A stretch of 64,000 nucleotides of DNA from Streptomyces spirodelae (GTDB lineage Bacteria > Actinomycetota > Actinomycetes > Streptomycetales > Streptomycetaceae), in contig NZ_JAFFZN010000021.1 of NCBI RefSeq assembly GCF_017676385.1, positions 1-64,000 on the forward strand. The letters are read 5' to 3'. Below are positions 1 to 8,228 of the stretch, piece after piece. Within the stretch, counting starts at the first letter, position 1. Each line of letters starts with the position of its first letter. The translations under genes and the position numbers were made by a program. Under the pieces are notes generated by a model that worked only from the letters and a program-made list of their open reading frames with translations, made no database searches and was not told the origin of the DNA.

Positions 1-58
1 TACCGGAAGGGGCCGGGGCGGGGCCGGGAGACCGGATCAGGCGCGCCGGGCCGCGCGC

Positions 59-1054
59 TCAGGAGTCGGCGTGGGCGCGCTCCTCCCGCTCGGCCTCCTC
101 CTCGGCCGCGGCCTGCTTCCGGGAGGCGGCCAGCGAGGTGATCGTGGTGACGATCAGCACGGCGCAGATGACGCCCAGCGAGACCGGAATGCTGATCTCC
201 GGCACATGCACCCCCGTCTCGTGCAGGGCGTGCAGCACCAGCTTGACGCCGATGAAGCCGAGGATGACCGACAGTCCGTAGGACAGGTGGACCAGCTTCT
301 GCAGCAGGCCCCCGATCAAGAAGTAGAGCTGCCGCAGGCCCATCAACGCGAAGGCGTTGGCGGTGAAGACGATGTACGGGTCCTGGGTGAGGCCGAAGAT
401 CGCGGGTATGGAGTCCAGCGCGAAGAGCACATCGGTGGTGCCGATCGCCAGCATCACGATCAGCATGGGCGTCATCAGACGCTTGCCGTTCTCGACCACG
501 AACAGCTTGGTGCCGTGGTACTTGTCCGTCGAGGGGAAGCGCCGCTCGACTGCCTTGAGCAGGCGGTTCTCCTCGAACTCCTCCTCCTGCTCGCCGGAGC
601 GGGCCTCCTGGATGAGCTTCCACGCGGTCCAGATGAGGAAGGCGCCGAAGATGAAGAAGACCCAGGAAAAGGTCGAGATGATCGCCGCGCCCGCCGCGAT
701 GAAGATGCCCCGCAGCACCAGCGCTATCAGCACCCCCACCATCAGCACCCGCTGCTGGTAGACGGACGGCACGGCGAACTTCGCCATGATCAGGACGAAG
801 ACGAAGAGATTGTCGACGCTGAGCGACTTCTCGGTGATGAAGCCGGCGAAGAACTCGCCGGACGCCTGACCACCGCCGAAGAGGAAGAGGCCGAATCCGA
901 AGAGCACGGCGAGGACGACCCAGACCGTGGTCCAGATGCCCGCTTCCTTGAGGGAGACGTCGTGCGGCTTGCGGCCGCCGATGAAGAAGTCGACCGCGAT
1001 CAGGGCGCACAGACCGACGATGGTCAGCACCCAGGCGGTTGCAGAGATGTCCAC
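59..1054 (-). CDS. TerC family integral membrane protein
   Basis: A 331-residue polytopic membrane protein of the TerC/Alx family, whose members export or handle metal ions (manganese in characterised cases) and appear in tellurite-resistance clusters. About eight hydrophobic segments are visible, with the family motifs SVDNLFVF and FALDSIPAIF, which carry the conserved intramembrane Asp residues. The frame is open to 1228, but I chose the GTG at 1052-1054 because GGAGGAA lies just upstream and the protein then begins MDISATAWVL as in relatives. The longer reading would run through the riboswitch at 1089-1202. That element and a promoter at 1211-1239 point to metal-responsive control independent of the two TerD genes upstream. 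The actual substrate is an inference. Confidence 0.93.
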   Translation of the reverse strand: MDISATAWVLTIVGLCALIAVDFFIGGRKPHDVSLKEAGIWTTVWVVLAVLFGFGLFLFGGGQASGEFFAGFITEKSLSVDNLFVFVLIMAKFAVPSVYQQRVLMVGVLIALVLRGIFIAAGAAIISTFSWVFFIFGAFLIWTAWKLIQEARSGEQEEEFEENRLLKAVERRFPSTDKYHGTKLFVVENGKRLMTPMLIVMLAIGTTDVLFALDSIPAIFGLTQDPYIVFTANAFALMGLRQLYFLIGGLLQKLVHLSYGLSVILGFIGVKLVLHALHETGVHVPEISIPVSLGVICAVLIVTTITSLAASRKQAAAEEEAEREERAHADS

Positions 1055-1088
1055 GGGCGTTCCTCCGGCTTGCATATCAAGCATGGGC

Positions 1089-1202
1089 CGGAGGTCTCTT
1101 CCACCCGGCGCGCCGCCCATAGCGACCGGGCCGGTGCCCCGGGACCGTCCTGTCCGGCCCGTACTGACGGGGACACCGCATGGCTGGGAATACTCCCCTC
1201 CG
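1089..1202 (-). promoter_or_regulatory. Probable yybP-ykoY (Mn2+) riboswitch of the terC leader
   Basis: On the minus strand the leader has the two sequence hallmarks of the yybP-ykoY class: GGGGAGTA (1191-1198) at the 5' side and GAAGAGACC (1093-1101) at the 3' side. They are bracketed by a matching closing stem CGGAGG (1197-1202) / CCTCCG (1089-1094). The class binds Mn2+ and commonly precedes TerC-type genes. It ends about 35 nt before the GTG start, and the ribosome binding site lies between. Recognised by motif, not by a covariance model. Confidence 0.75.
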
Positions 1203-1210
1203 TTGAAGAG

Positions 1211-1239
1211 ACAGTAAAGTAATCCCATGAAAAGGTAAA
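1211..1239 (-). promoter_or_regulatory. Candidate promoter of terC
   Basis: On the minus strand, TTTACC (1234-1239) and TACTGT (1211-1216) are separated by exactly 17 bases, a good fit to a vegetative sigma-70-type promoter. Transcription would start a few bases before the riboswitch closing stem, as expected for a leader element. Confidence 0.55.
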
Positions 1240-1303
1240 GTGCGGGGCCCGGGAGGGCCCGCCCCTGGCCGGAGTCCGGGGGCCTGCCCCTCGCCGGAAG
1301 TGG

Positions 1304-3346
1304 TCAGCTCCCCGAGGAGTGGCGCGCGGCCACGACGCGCCGCAGCACCTGCGGCACGACCTGACTGCCGCTGGGCGCCAGCGGCGGCTCGTACGTCCAG
1401 GCGTGCCCCACCCAGGGGTCAGCGAGATGGTCGTCGGGCACCGGCGTCAGCCGCAGCAGCGAGCGCCACAGCGGGTCGAGAACCGGCCCGTAGGCCCGCG
1501 CCTCCTCCCGGTCGGCCACCATCAGCAGGCTGACCCCCACCGAGGGCCCCTCGTCCGCGAGGTAGCGCAGCTGGTTGACCGCCCGGTCGTCGAAGCCGTG
1601 CGGGAAGTCGTGCACGATCAGGAGCTGATCGGCCAGGTCCAGGTCGGGCGGTAGCGCGTCGGTGGCGCGGCTGCGGACCGCCATCTGCACCAGGTCCACC
1701 CGCTGCGTCAGCCGCTCCAGCGTGCGTGCCACCCCGGAGGCGCCCGCTGCGGGCGGCTCCCGCAGCACGCCCGACTCCACCAGCGGCAGCAGCGCCGTGG
1801 CGGCCGACCCCGCCGGGTCGATGACGTGCAGCGTCAGCTCGTCAGCCGGATGTACGGCGACGATCCGCGCGGCCAGCGCCGTGGCGGTCGCCTGCGCGAG
1901 GCGACGCAGCTCGTCCGCGTCCACCAAGGCGGACTCGCCGCCCCGCGGGCGGCCGCTGTCGATCCACAGCCCCCGCTCCAGCGGCAGCCGCACCAGCATC
2001 GGTATCCGCAGCCCCGCGCGCTCGGGGATGCTCAGATCACCCACCCGCAGCGCCATGGGGGGCTCGGCGGGTGGCTCGTACGCCTGCCATACGGGGTTGT
2101 CCCAGCGGGCCAGCGCGGGCGGCAGGGCCGGTTCGACCACCTCGGACTCGGCCTCGAGCCGGCCCGTATCCCGCTCCAGGGCCGCCTGGGCCTGCTCGAT
2201 GAGCGCATCCCGCTTGGCCTGGGCCTGGGCACGGGCCGCCTCCGCCGCCGGGCCGACCCGGGCCCGCGGGTCGTCGAGCACGCTGTCGAGCTCCCGGTCC
2301 ATCCGGGAATCGGCGAAGTCGACCGCCGAGCGGTAGGCCGCCACGCTGCGCGCCAAGTCCTCGAACATGCCCCACACCTGGTTGTAGAGCCGCTCCTCCA
2401 TCGACCAGCCGGGGGCGTCCCCGGCGACGGGCTGCGAGCTGTCGGCACCGCCGGGCTGCCCCGGTACGGGGCCCGGCTGCGGGGCCGTACCGGGCTGGGC
2501 ACCCGTACCGGACTGCGCGGGCGGACCGGCCTGCGACGGGACCGTGTCCGGCCGGGGCTGCCCGGCGGGGGCGGGCGGTGGGGTGGACGGTGAGGCGGGT
2601 GTGGCGCGGCGCGGGTGCCGGTAGTCGATCGGGCCGCCGCCATGGGTTCCGCCGGGCCCGTCGGCGGGCTGCTGTGCCCCGAGGGCCGGCCGGCCCTCGG
2701 GTGGCGGTGGCGGCGAGGTCGGCTGTGCCGGCTCCGTGCGGGCAGCCGTGGTGTGCCGGGTCGGCCCCTGGGGGGCGTGCCCGAACGAGCGGGCCATCCC
2801 GGCCGCGACCGCCTCGTTGATGGTGTCGGCGAGAGCGCCGGCCTCGGCCAGCCCCTGGTCGGCGAGCATCGCGGCGAGCCCTCCGGCGTACCCCTGTCCG
2901 ACGGCACGCACCTTCCAGCCGCCCTGCCGCAGATACAGCTCCAGGGCGACCACGGCCGACTCGGCGCTCAGCCCCGTCGCCGTGTAGCTGGCGATCTCCT
3001 CGCCGTCCAGACCGGTGACGGCGAGGAAGGGGGCGGCGAGAGCGGAGAAGTCGGGCGGGAAGTCCGGTCCGGAGGGCAGGGCCAGCAGGATGTTGACCCG
3101 GTGCACGTCCTGCGGCAGCGCGTCCAGATCGACGGCGAGGTGGTGCACGGCCGCCGCCTGGCGGGAGACCTCAACCCCCGGCAGCTGGGGGGCTGCCGGG
3201 TGGGCTGTCCACCCCGCGTCACGCATCCGCCCCCGCTGGTCGTTGAGCGTCACCCCGGCGATGACCGGGGCACCTGCCGAGACCCGGATCTCCACCCGGG
3301 TCCCGGGCAGCGGGTGGTTCTGTCCCCGGACCAACTCGGCCGTCAT
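1304..3346 (-). CDS. Large TerD-domain protein with Q/P/G-rich linker and conserved C-terminal region
   Basis: A 680-residue protein of a kind common in streptomycetes. Residues 1 to about 190 form a TerD-like domain (VRGQNHPLPG at the start, then the long beta-rich fold). Residues about 190-330 are a low-complexity Pro/Gln/Gly/Thr linker. Residues about 330-680 form a separate globular region with a coiled, Ala/Arg-rich start and a part resembling an FtsK/vWA-like beta-alpha fold (TLHVIDPAG, LLIVHDFPHGFDD). I saw no Walker A loop. The ATG at 3346 has GGGAGAGG upstream and is preferred to the in-frame ATG nine codons earlier. It lies 101 bases behind terD on the same strand, so the two may form an operon. 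TerD proteins bind calcium and serve stress or phage-related responses; the role of the C-terminal region is unknown. Confidence 0.85.
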   Translation of the reverse strand: MTAELVRGQNHPLPGTRVEIRVSAGAPVIAGVTLNDQRGRMRDAGWTAHPAAPQLPGVEVSRQAAAVHHLAVDLDALPQDVHRVNILLALPSGPDFPPDFSALAAPFLAVTGLDGEEIASYTATGLSAESAVVALELYLRQGGWKVRAVGQGYAGGLAAMLADQGLAEAGALADTINEAVAAGMARSFGHAPQGPTRHTTAARTEPAQPTSPPPPPEGRPALGAQQPADGPGGTHGGGPIDYRHPRRATPASPSTPPPAPAGQPRPDTVPSQAGPPAQSGTGAQPGTAPQPGPVPGQPGGADSSQPVAGDAPGWSMEERLYNQVWGMFEDLARSVAAYRSAVDFADSRMDRELDSVLDDPRARVGPAAEAARAQAQAKRDALIEQAQAALERDTGRLEAESEVVEPALPPALARWDNPVWQAYEPPAEPPMALRVGDLSIPERAGLRIPMLVRLPLERGLWIDSGRPRGGESALVDADELRRLAQATATALAARIVAVHPADELTLHVIDPAGSAATALLPLVESGVLREPPAAGASGVARTLERLTQRVDLVQMAVRSRATDALPPDLDLADQLLIVHDFPHGFDDRAVNQLRYLADEGPSVGVSLLMVADREEARAYGPVLDPLWRSLLRLTPVPDDHLADPWVGHAWTYEPPLAPSGSQVVPQVLRRVVAARHSSGS

Positions 3347-3447
3347 CGTCGTGCCTCTCCCCTGGCTCGTCACACCTACGACGGATTCCGGCCTGCCACA
3401 GCTGGGGCAGCACCGGGGAACGCTACAGCCGGTTCAGACCGGGCCGT

Positions 3448-4026
3448 TCACAGCTTCGGCAGGATCGTCGGCATCAGGTCCTGGAAGGTGCGGCCGTTGG
3501 CGGGCTCCCCGATGGCGGTCATCTGCCAGCCGTTCCCCTGCCGGTGCACCTTGGCCATGATCTGCGCCGTGTACTGGCCGCCGCCGGTGAGGGTGTAGCG
3601 GGCCAGTTCCTCGCCGGTGGTCTCGTCGACGATGCGGCAGAAGGCGTTCTCGACCTCGGCGAAGGTCTGCCCGGTGAACGAGTTGACCGTGAAGACGATC
3701 TGGTCGATGTGGACCGGCACGCGCTGCAGGTCGACCATGATCGCCTCGTCGTCGCCGCCCTGGCCCGCGCCACCCACCAGGTTGTCACCGGTGTGCTTGA
3801 CCGAGCCGTCGTCGCTCACCAGGTGCCGGAAGAAGACCACGTCGACCGGCTGCTTGTCCGCGAAGAGCACCGCCGAGGCGTCGAGGTCGATCTCCTTGGT
3901 GCGCTTGCCGAACAGCCCGCGACGCGGTGCGGCCCGCCAGCCCAGGCCCATGCGCACCGCCGTGAGCGCTGCCCCGTCGCTCTTCTGCAGGCTGATTCCC
4001 TGGCCCTTGGACAAGTTGACCGACAC
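3448..4026 (-). CDS. terD: TerD family protein
   Basis: A 192-residue single-domain TerD protein, the usual family length (about 190). It starts SVNLSKGQGISL and carries the acidic calcium-binding stretch GGDDEAIMVDL near the middle, then the conserved FTVNSFTGQTF and FCRIVDE segments. The start is GTG at 4026 with GAGGGG just upstream; the frame stays open to 4098, but the extra residues are not family-like. TerD proteins are cytosolic calcium binders of the tellurite/stress cluster, and in streptomycetes several paralogues influence development. It is followed after 101 bases by the longer TerD-domain protein on the same strand. Confidence 0.95.
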   Translation of the reverse strand: MSVNLSKGQGISLQKSDGAALTAVRMGLGWRAAPRRGLFGKRTKEIDLDASAVLFADKQPVDVVFFRHLVSDDGSVKHTGDNLVGGAGQGGDDEAIMVDLQRVPVHIDQIVFTVNSFTGQTFAEVENAFCRIVDETTGEELARYTLTGGGQYTAQIMAKVHRQGNGWQMTAIGEPANGRTFQDLMPTILPKL

Positions 4027-4171
4027 GTGCGTCCCCTCTCTGAACCGGTGCCGCCACCGGCCGACGGCCACCAGGCACAGCACCCTACGCAAGGGCACCG
4101 ACAGCCTGGGTGGCCGCCCGGGACTTGTGTCGGTCTTGCAACACTCCGCCCGGCACCGCCACCGCAGGGCG

Positions 4172-6304
4172 CTACTTGAGCCCCGCCTCCTTCATCTGAC
4201 GCAGCTCCTTCTTCAGCTCGCCGACCTCGTCCCGCAGCCGCGCTGCGACCTCGAACTGGAGCTCGGCCGCCGCGGCACGCATCCGCTCGGTCAGGTCCTC
4301 GATCGTCTGCGCCAGCTCGGCGGCGGGCCGGTCGGTCAGCTCCCCGGCCCCGGCCCCCTTGGCTGCCTTGCTCCTGGCGGGGGTGGGCGCCTTGCCCTTG
4401 GCCGCCTTGCCGCCCTTGCCCGTCTCGTCCCGCTGGCGGTAGCCCGTGTCCAGCAGCACCTCGGTGTCGATCTGCTCCCGTGCGATGTCCGCGACGATGT
4501 CGCCGATCTTCTTGCGCAGCGGCTCGGGATCGATGCCGTGTTCCTCGTTGTAGGCGATCTGCTTCTCGCGGCGCCGGTTGGTCTCGTCGATCGCCCGCTG
4601 CATCCCGGGGGTGACCTGGTCCGCGTACATATGGACCTGGCCTGAGACGTTACGGGCCGCACGGCCGATCGTCTGGATCAGCGAGGTGCCGGAGCGCAGG
4701 AAGCCCTCCTTGTCGGCGTCCAGGATGGCCACCAGCGAGACCTCGGGCAGGTCGAGGCCCTCGCGCAGCAGGTTGATGCCCACCAGGACGTCGTACTCAC
4801 CCGAGCGCAGCTCGCGCAGCAGTTCGATGCGGCGCAGGGTGTCCACGTCGCTGTGCAGATACCGGACCCGGATGCCCAGCTCGAGGAAATAGTCCGTCAG
4901 GTCCTCGGCCATCTTCTTGGTGAGGGTGGTGACCAGCACCCGCTCGTCGCGCTCCTCGCGCAGCCGGATCTCGTGCACGAGGTCGTCGATCTGGCCCTCG
5001 GTGGGTTTGACGACGACCTCGGGGTCGACCAGCCCGGTGGGACGGATGACCTGCTCCACATAGCCGTCGGAGCGGGCCAGCTCGTAGGGGCCGGGGGTGG
5101 CCGACAGGTACACCGTCTGGCCGATGCGTCCGAGGAACTCCTCCCACTTCAGCGGGCGGTTGTCCAGCGCGGAGGGCAGCCGGAAGCCGTGCTCGATCAG
5201 GGTGCGCTTACGTGCCGCGTCGCCCTCGTACATGGCGCCGATCTGCGGCACCGTCTGGTGCGACTCGTCGATGACCAGCAGGAAGTCGTCGGGGAAGTAG
5301 TCCAGCAGGGTGTGCGGCGCCGAGCCGGGGTCGCGGCCGTCGATGTGCCGCGAGTAGTTCTCGATCCCGGAGCAGGTGCCGATCTGGCGCATCATCTCGA
5401 TGTCGTACGTCGTACGCATCCGCAGCCGCTGGGCCTCCAGGAGCTTGCCCTGCTTCTCCATCGTCTCCAGCGTGCCGGCCAGCTCGGCCTCGATCGCGCT
5501 GATGGCGCGCTCCATGCGCTCGGGGCCCGCCACATAGTGCGAGGCGGGGAAGACGTACAGCTCCTGGTCGTCCGTGATCACCTCGCCGGTGAGCGGGTGC
5601 AGGGTGGAGAGCGCCTCGATCTCGTCACCGAACATCTCGATGCGGACGGCCAGCTCCTCGTAGACCGGGAAGATCTCGATGGTGTCGCCGCGCACTCGGA
5701 AGGTGCCCCTGGTGAACGACATGTCGTTGCGGGTGTACTGCACATCCACGAAGCGGCGCAGCAGCTCGTCCCTGTCGACCTCCTGGCCGACCTTCAGCGG
5801 CACCATGCGGTCCACGTACTCCTGCGGGGTGCCCAGGCCGTAGATGCAGGAGACGGAGGCGACCACGACCACGTCACGCCGGGTCAGCAGCGAATTCGTG
5901 GCACTGTGGCGCAGGCGTTCGACCTCCTCGTTGATCGAGGAGTCCTTCTCGATGTAGGTGTCCGTCTGCGGGACGTACGCCTCCGGCTGGTAGTAGTCGT
6001 AGTACGAGACGAAGTACTCGACCGCGTTGTTCGGCAGCAGCTCGCGGAACTCGTTGGCCAGCTGCGCAGCCAGTGTCTTGTTCGGCGCCATCACCAAGGT
6101 CGGGCGCTGGAGCTTCTCGATCATCCAGGCCGTGGTGGCCGACTTGCCGGTGCCCGTGGCACCCAGCAGCACGACATCCTTCTCACCCCCGGTGACCCGC
6201 TGCGCGAGCTCGGCGATCGCCGTCGGCTGGTCGCCGCTGGGCTGATAGGGGCTGACGACCTCGAAGGGCGCCACCTTGCGTTCGATCTCGGTGTTGGGCC
6301 GCAT
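4172..6304 (-). CDS. uvrB: UvrABC system protein B (excinuclease ABC subunit B)
   Basis: The damage-verification helicase of nucleotide excision repair. UvrA loads it on damaged DNA, and it then recruits UvrC for incision. The 710-residue protein shows the full domain order: Walker A GATGTGKS (48-55), the DNA-gripping beta-hairpin YYDYYQPEAYVP, the DESH box in VIDESHQT, helicase motif VI (QTIGRAARN), and a C-terminal UVR motif that binds UvrC. A Lys/Ala-rich linker precedes the UVR motif, as in other actinobacteria. The ATG at 6304 (MRPNTEIER) matches family N-termini and has GGTGA upstream; the GTG at 6328 is less likely. It is divergent from the glycerophosphodiesterase gene. Confidence 0.98.
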   Translation of the reverse strand: MRPNTEIERKVAPFEVVSPYQPSGDQPTAIAELAQRVTGGEKDVVLLGATGTGKSATTAWMIEKLQRPTLVMAPNKTLAAQLANEFRELLPNNAVEYFVSYYDYYQPEAYVPQTDTYIEKDSSINEEVERLRHSATNSLLTRRDVVVVASVSCIYGLGTPQEYVDRMVPLKVGQEVDRDELLRRFVDVQYTRNDMSFTRGTFRVRGDTIEIFPVYEELAVRIEMFGDEIEALSTLHPLTGEVITDDQELYVFPASHYVAGPERMERAISAIEAELAGTLETMEKQGKLLEAQRLRMRTTYDIEMMRQIGTCSGIENYSRHIDGRDPGSAPHTLLDYFPDDFLLVIDESHQTVPQIGAMYEGDAARKRTLIEHGFRLPSALDNRPLKWEEFLGRIGQTVYLSATPGPYELARSDGYVEQVIRPTGLVDPEVVVKPTEGQIDDLVHEIRLREERDERVLVTTLTKKMAEDLTDYFLELGIRVRYLHSDVDTLRRIELLRELRSGEYDVLVGINLLREGLDLPEVSLVAILDADKEGFLRSGTSLIQTIGRAARNVSGQVHMYADQVTPGMQRAIDETNRRREKQIAYNEEHGIDPEPLRKKIGDIVADIAREQIDTEVLLDTGYRQRDETGKGGKAAKGKAPTPARSKAAKGAGAGELTDRPAAELAQTIEDLTERMRAAAAELQFEVAARLRDEVGELKKELRQMKEAGLK

Positions 6305-6349
6305 GTTCACCACGGTACGACTCACCACTGACAGCGGGCCCCGGGGTGC

Positions 6350-6380
6350 AAACTACCCCCCACTGGCAGATAGCTGCCAA
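6350..6380 (-). promoter_or_regulatory. Candidate uvrB promoter overlapped by a palindrome
   Basis: On the minus strand, TTGGCA (6375-6380) and TAGTTT (6350-6355) are 19 bases apart and could be the -35 and -10 boxes of uvrB. The -35 lies inside a perfect inverted repeat TGGCAG-ATAG-CTGCCA (6364-6379), which could be an operator. The spacer is longer than ideal. It does not fit the actinobacterial LexA box. Confidence 0.4.
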
Positions 6381-6509
6381 TTTCTTCCATCGCAGGTCAG
6401 CGGCTTGGGCACGCCGTATTCAGCACGACGCCACTTTGTCCCCGCTTGTTTGTATTGCGCATCGGGAACTGTTTCCGCAGTCCGTGCAGGCACAAGCGAG
6501 GAGACCCGC

Positions 6510-7505
6510 ATGACGATACGCCCGCTGACCGCTACCGCAGCAGGGGCGCTGCTGGGTATGAGCGCGCTCTTCCTCACCGCCGCGCCGACCGCCGCCTCGG
6601 AACGCCCGGCGAGACAGATCCCGGAGCCGGTCGTAAACTTCCCCGGCTTCTCCGACCACGACCCCGACCCCGACCCCGATCTGCGGCCGCAGAGCGATGT
6701 GAGGAAACCGCACCGGCCGCCCCTGACCGTGGCGCACCGGGGAGCGTCGGCCTACGCGCCCGAGAACACCCTGGCCGCGGTCGACAAGGCACACGAGCTC
6801 GGCATCGACTGGGTCGAGAACGATGTGCAGCGCACCAAGGACGGCGAGCTGGTCGTCATCCACGACACCACGCTCTCGCGCACCACCGATGTCGAGGACC
6901 GCTTCCCAGACCGCAGCCCGTGGAAGGTCTCCGACTTCACCCTCAAGGAGATGAAGACGCTGGACGCGGGCAGCTGGTTCGACCCGCAGTTCAAGGGCGA
7001 GAAGATCCCCACCCTGGGCGAGTACCTGGACCGCCTCTCCCGGAACGGCCAGGAGCTCCTGCTGGAGCTGAAGTCGCCGTCGGCCTACCCCGGGATCGAG
7101 CGGGAGACCCTCGGCGAGCTGCGGCAGAAGGGCTGGCTGGACCGTCGGCACATCCGGAGCAGGCTGATCATCCAGAGCTTCGACAAGTCGTCGATCCAGG
7201 AGGTGCACCAGCAGAACCCCGAGGTGAAGACGGGCTTCCTGGGCACTCCCAAGGTCGGCGACCTGAAGGAGTACGCGAAATTCACCGACCAGATCAACCC
7301 CACGTACACGGACGCCACCAAGACCTATGTGGACGCCGTGCACGCGCTCAAGGGTCCGCACCACAAGACGCTGGAGGTCTTCACCTGGACCGTGAACGAT
7401 GCCGACACCGCCCGTAAGGTCGCGGACGCGGGTGTGGACGGCATCATCACCAACAAGCCGGACGTGATCAGCAACGCCGTACAGCGGACAGCACGCGTCG
7501 GCTGA
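6510..7505 (+). CDS. Secreted glycerophosphodiester phosphodiesterase
   Basis: Hydrolyses glycerophosphodiesters from phospholipid or teichoic acid turnover to glycerol-3-phosphate and an alcohol, here outside the cell. The 331-residue protein begins with a Sec signal peptide (TIRPLTATAAGALLG, hydrophobic core to about residue 28, TAASE cleavage region). A short Asp-Pro repeat (51-57) follows, then the GDPD barrel with the catalytic HRG (76-78), the metal-binding ENDVQRTKDGELVVIHD segment, and WTVNDADTARKVADAGVDGIITNKP near the end. The start ATG at 6510 has GAGGAG eight bases upstream. Homologues in streptomycetes are phosphate-regulated, but I could not see a convincing PHO box. Confidence 0.95.
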   Translation: MTIRPLTATAAGALLGMSALFLTAAPTAASERPARQIPEPVVNFPGFSDHDPDPDPDLRPQSDVRKPHRPPLTVAHRGASAYAPENTLAAVDKAHELGIDWVENDVQRTKDGELVVIHDTTLSRTTDVEDRFPDRSPWKVSDFTLKEMKTLDAGSWFDPQFKGEKIPTLGEYLDRLSRNGQELLLELKSPSAYPGIERETLGELRQKGWLDRRHIRSRLIIQSFDKSSIQEVHQQNPEVKTGFLGTPKVGDLKEYAKFTDQINPTYTDATKTYVDAVHALKGPHHKTLEVFTWTVNDADTARKVADAGVDGIITNKPDVISNAVQRTARVG

Positions 7506-7575
7506 TCCCTCCTCCCGCGAAGGCGCCGGCCGGCCGCCACCGGGCACTGTCAGTGGGGGCCTCTAGGGTGCCGGT

Positions 7576-8166
7576 ATGACTGACACCCCGGCGCGGCCGC
7601 CGGCCTGGACCCCGCGGGAGACGCCCATCGGGCCCCTGCTCCTCGCGGCCACGGAAAAGGGCCTGGTCAACGTCGTCTTCCACGCGGAAGGACGCACCAT
7701 CGACCGGGCTCTCGCCCGGCTCTCCGCCCGCCTGGGCGCCGAGCCGGAGCCCGCGGAGTCGCTGCCCGCGCAGCCCCCGCCCGACGAGCACGGCCCCACA
7801 CCGGCCGGCCACCTCGCCACGGCCGTGGCCGCGCTCGACCGCTACTTCGCCGGCTCCCCCGGCCCCGTCACCGTCCCGCTGGACTGGTCGCTGTCGGGCG
7901 GTTTCAACGAGCGCGTGCTGCGCGCGCTGGCGGCCCATGTGCCGTACGGGGCGACCGTCGGCTACGAGGATCTCGCGCGGCGCGTCGGCGAACCGGGCGC
8001 GGCCCGCGCTGTGGGCGTCGCCATGGGCTCCAACCCGCTGCCGGTCGTGGTGCCCTGCCACCGGGTGCTGGAGAGTTCCGGCGGGATAGGCGGCTTCGGC
8101 GGCGGCCTGGAGACCAAACGGGCCCTCCTCGCCCTCGAAGGCGTACTCCCCCAGCCCCTGTTCTGA
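7576..8166 (+). CDS. ogt: Methylated-DNA--protein-cysteine S-methyltransferase
   Basis: Suicide repair protein that moves alkyl groups from O6-alkylguanine to its own cysteine. The 196-residue protein has the N-terminal ribonuclease-H-like part and the C-terminal DNA-binding domain with the acceptor motif PCHRV (Cys161), followed by GGIGGFGGGLETKRALLALE, where the Gly and Lys residues are family-conserved. The middle has a Pro/Glu-rich insert (about residues 56-76) that makes it longer than the 165-170 residues usual for the family. It lies 70 bases behind the glycerophosphodiesterase on the same strand. The ribosome binding site is weak (GGTGCC). Confidence 0.95.
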   Translation: MTDTPARPPAWTPRETPIGPLLLAATEKGLVNVVFHAEGRTIDRALARLSARLGAEPEPAESLPAQPPPDEHGPTPAGHLATAVAALDRYFAGSPGPVTVPLDWSLSGGFNERVLRALAAHVPYGATVGYEDLARRVGEPGAARAVGVAMGSNPLPVVVPCHRVLESSGGIGGFGGGLETKRALLALEGVLPQPLF

Positions 8167-8228
8167 TCCGCCGCAGACCGTCCCTGAGTCCGTGGTGGTG
8201 GCCGGGGCGGGGTGCCAGACTGCGCGGT

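Noticed and set aside
6305..6509. LexA (SOS) box in the uvrB promoter region
   Set aside because: No CGAAC-N4-GTTCG site. GGGAACTGTTTCCG near 6465 is palindrome-like but is far from the uvrB start and does not match the box.
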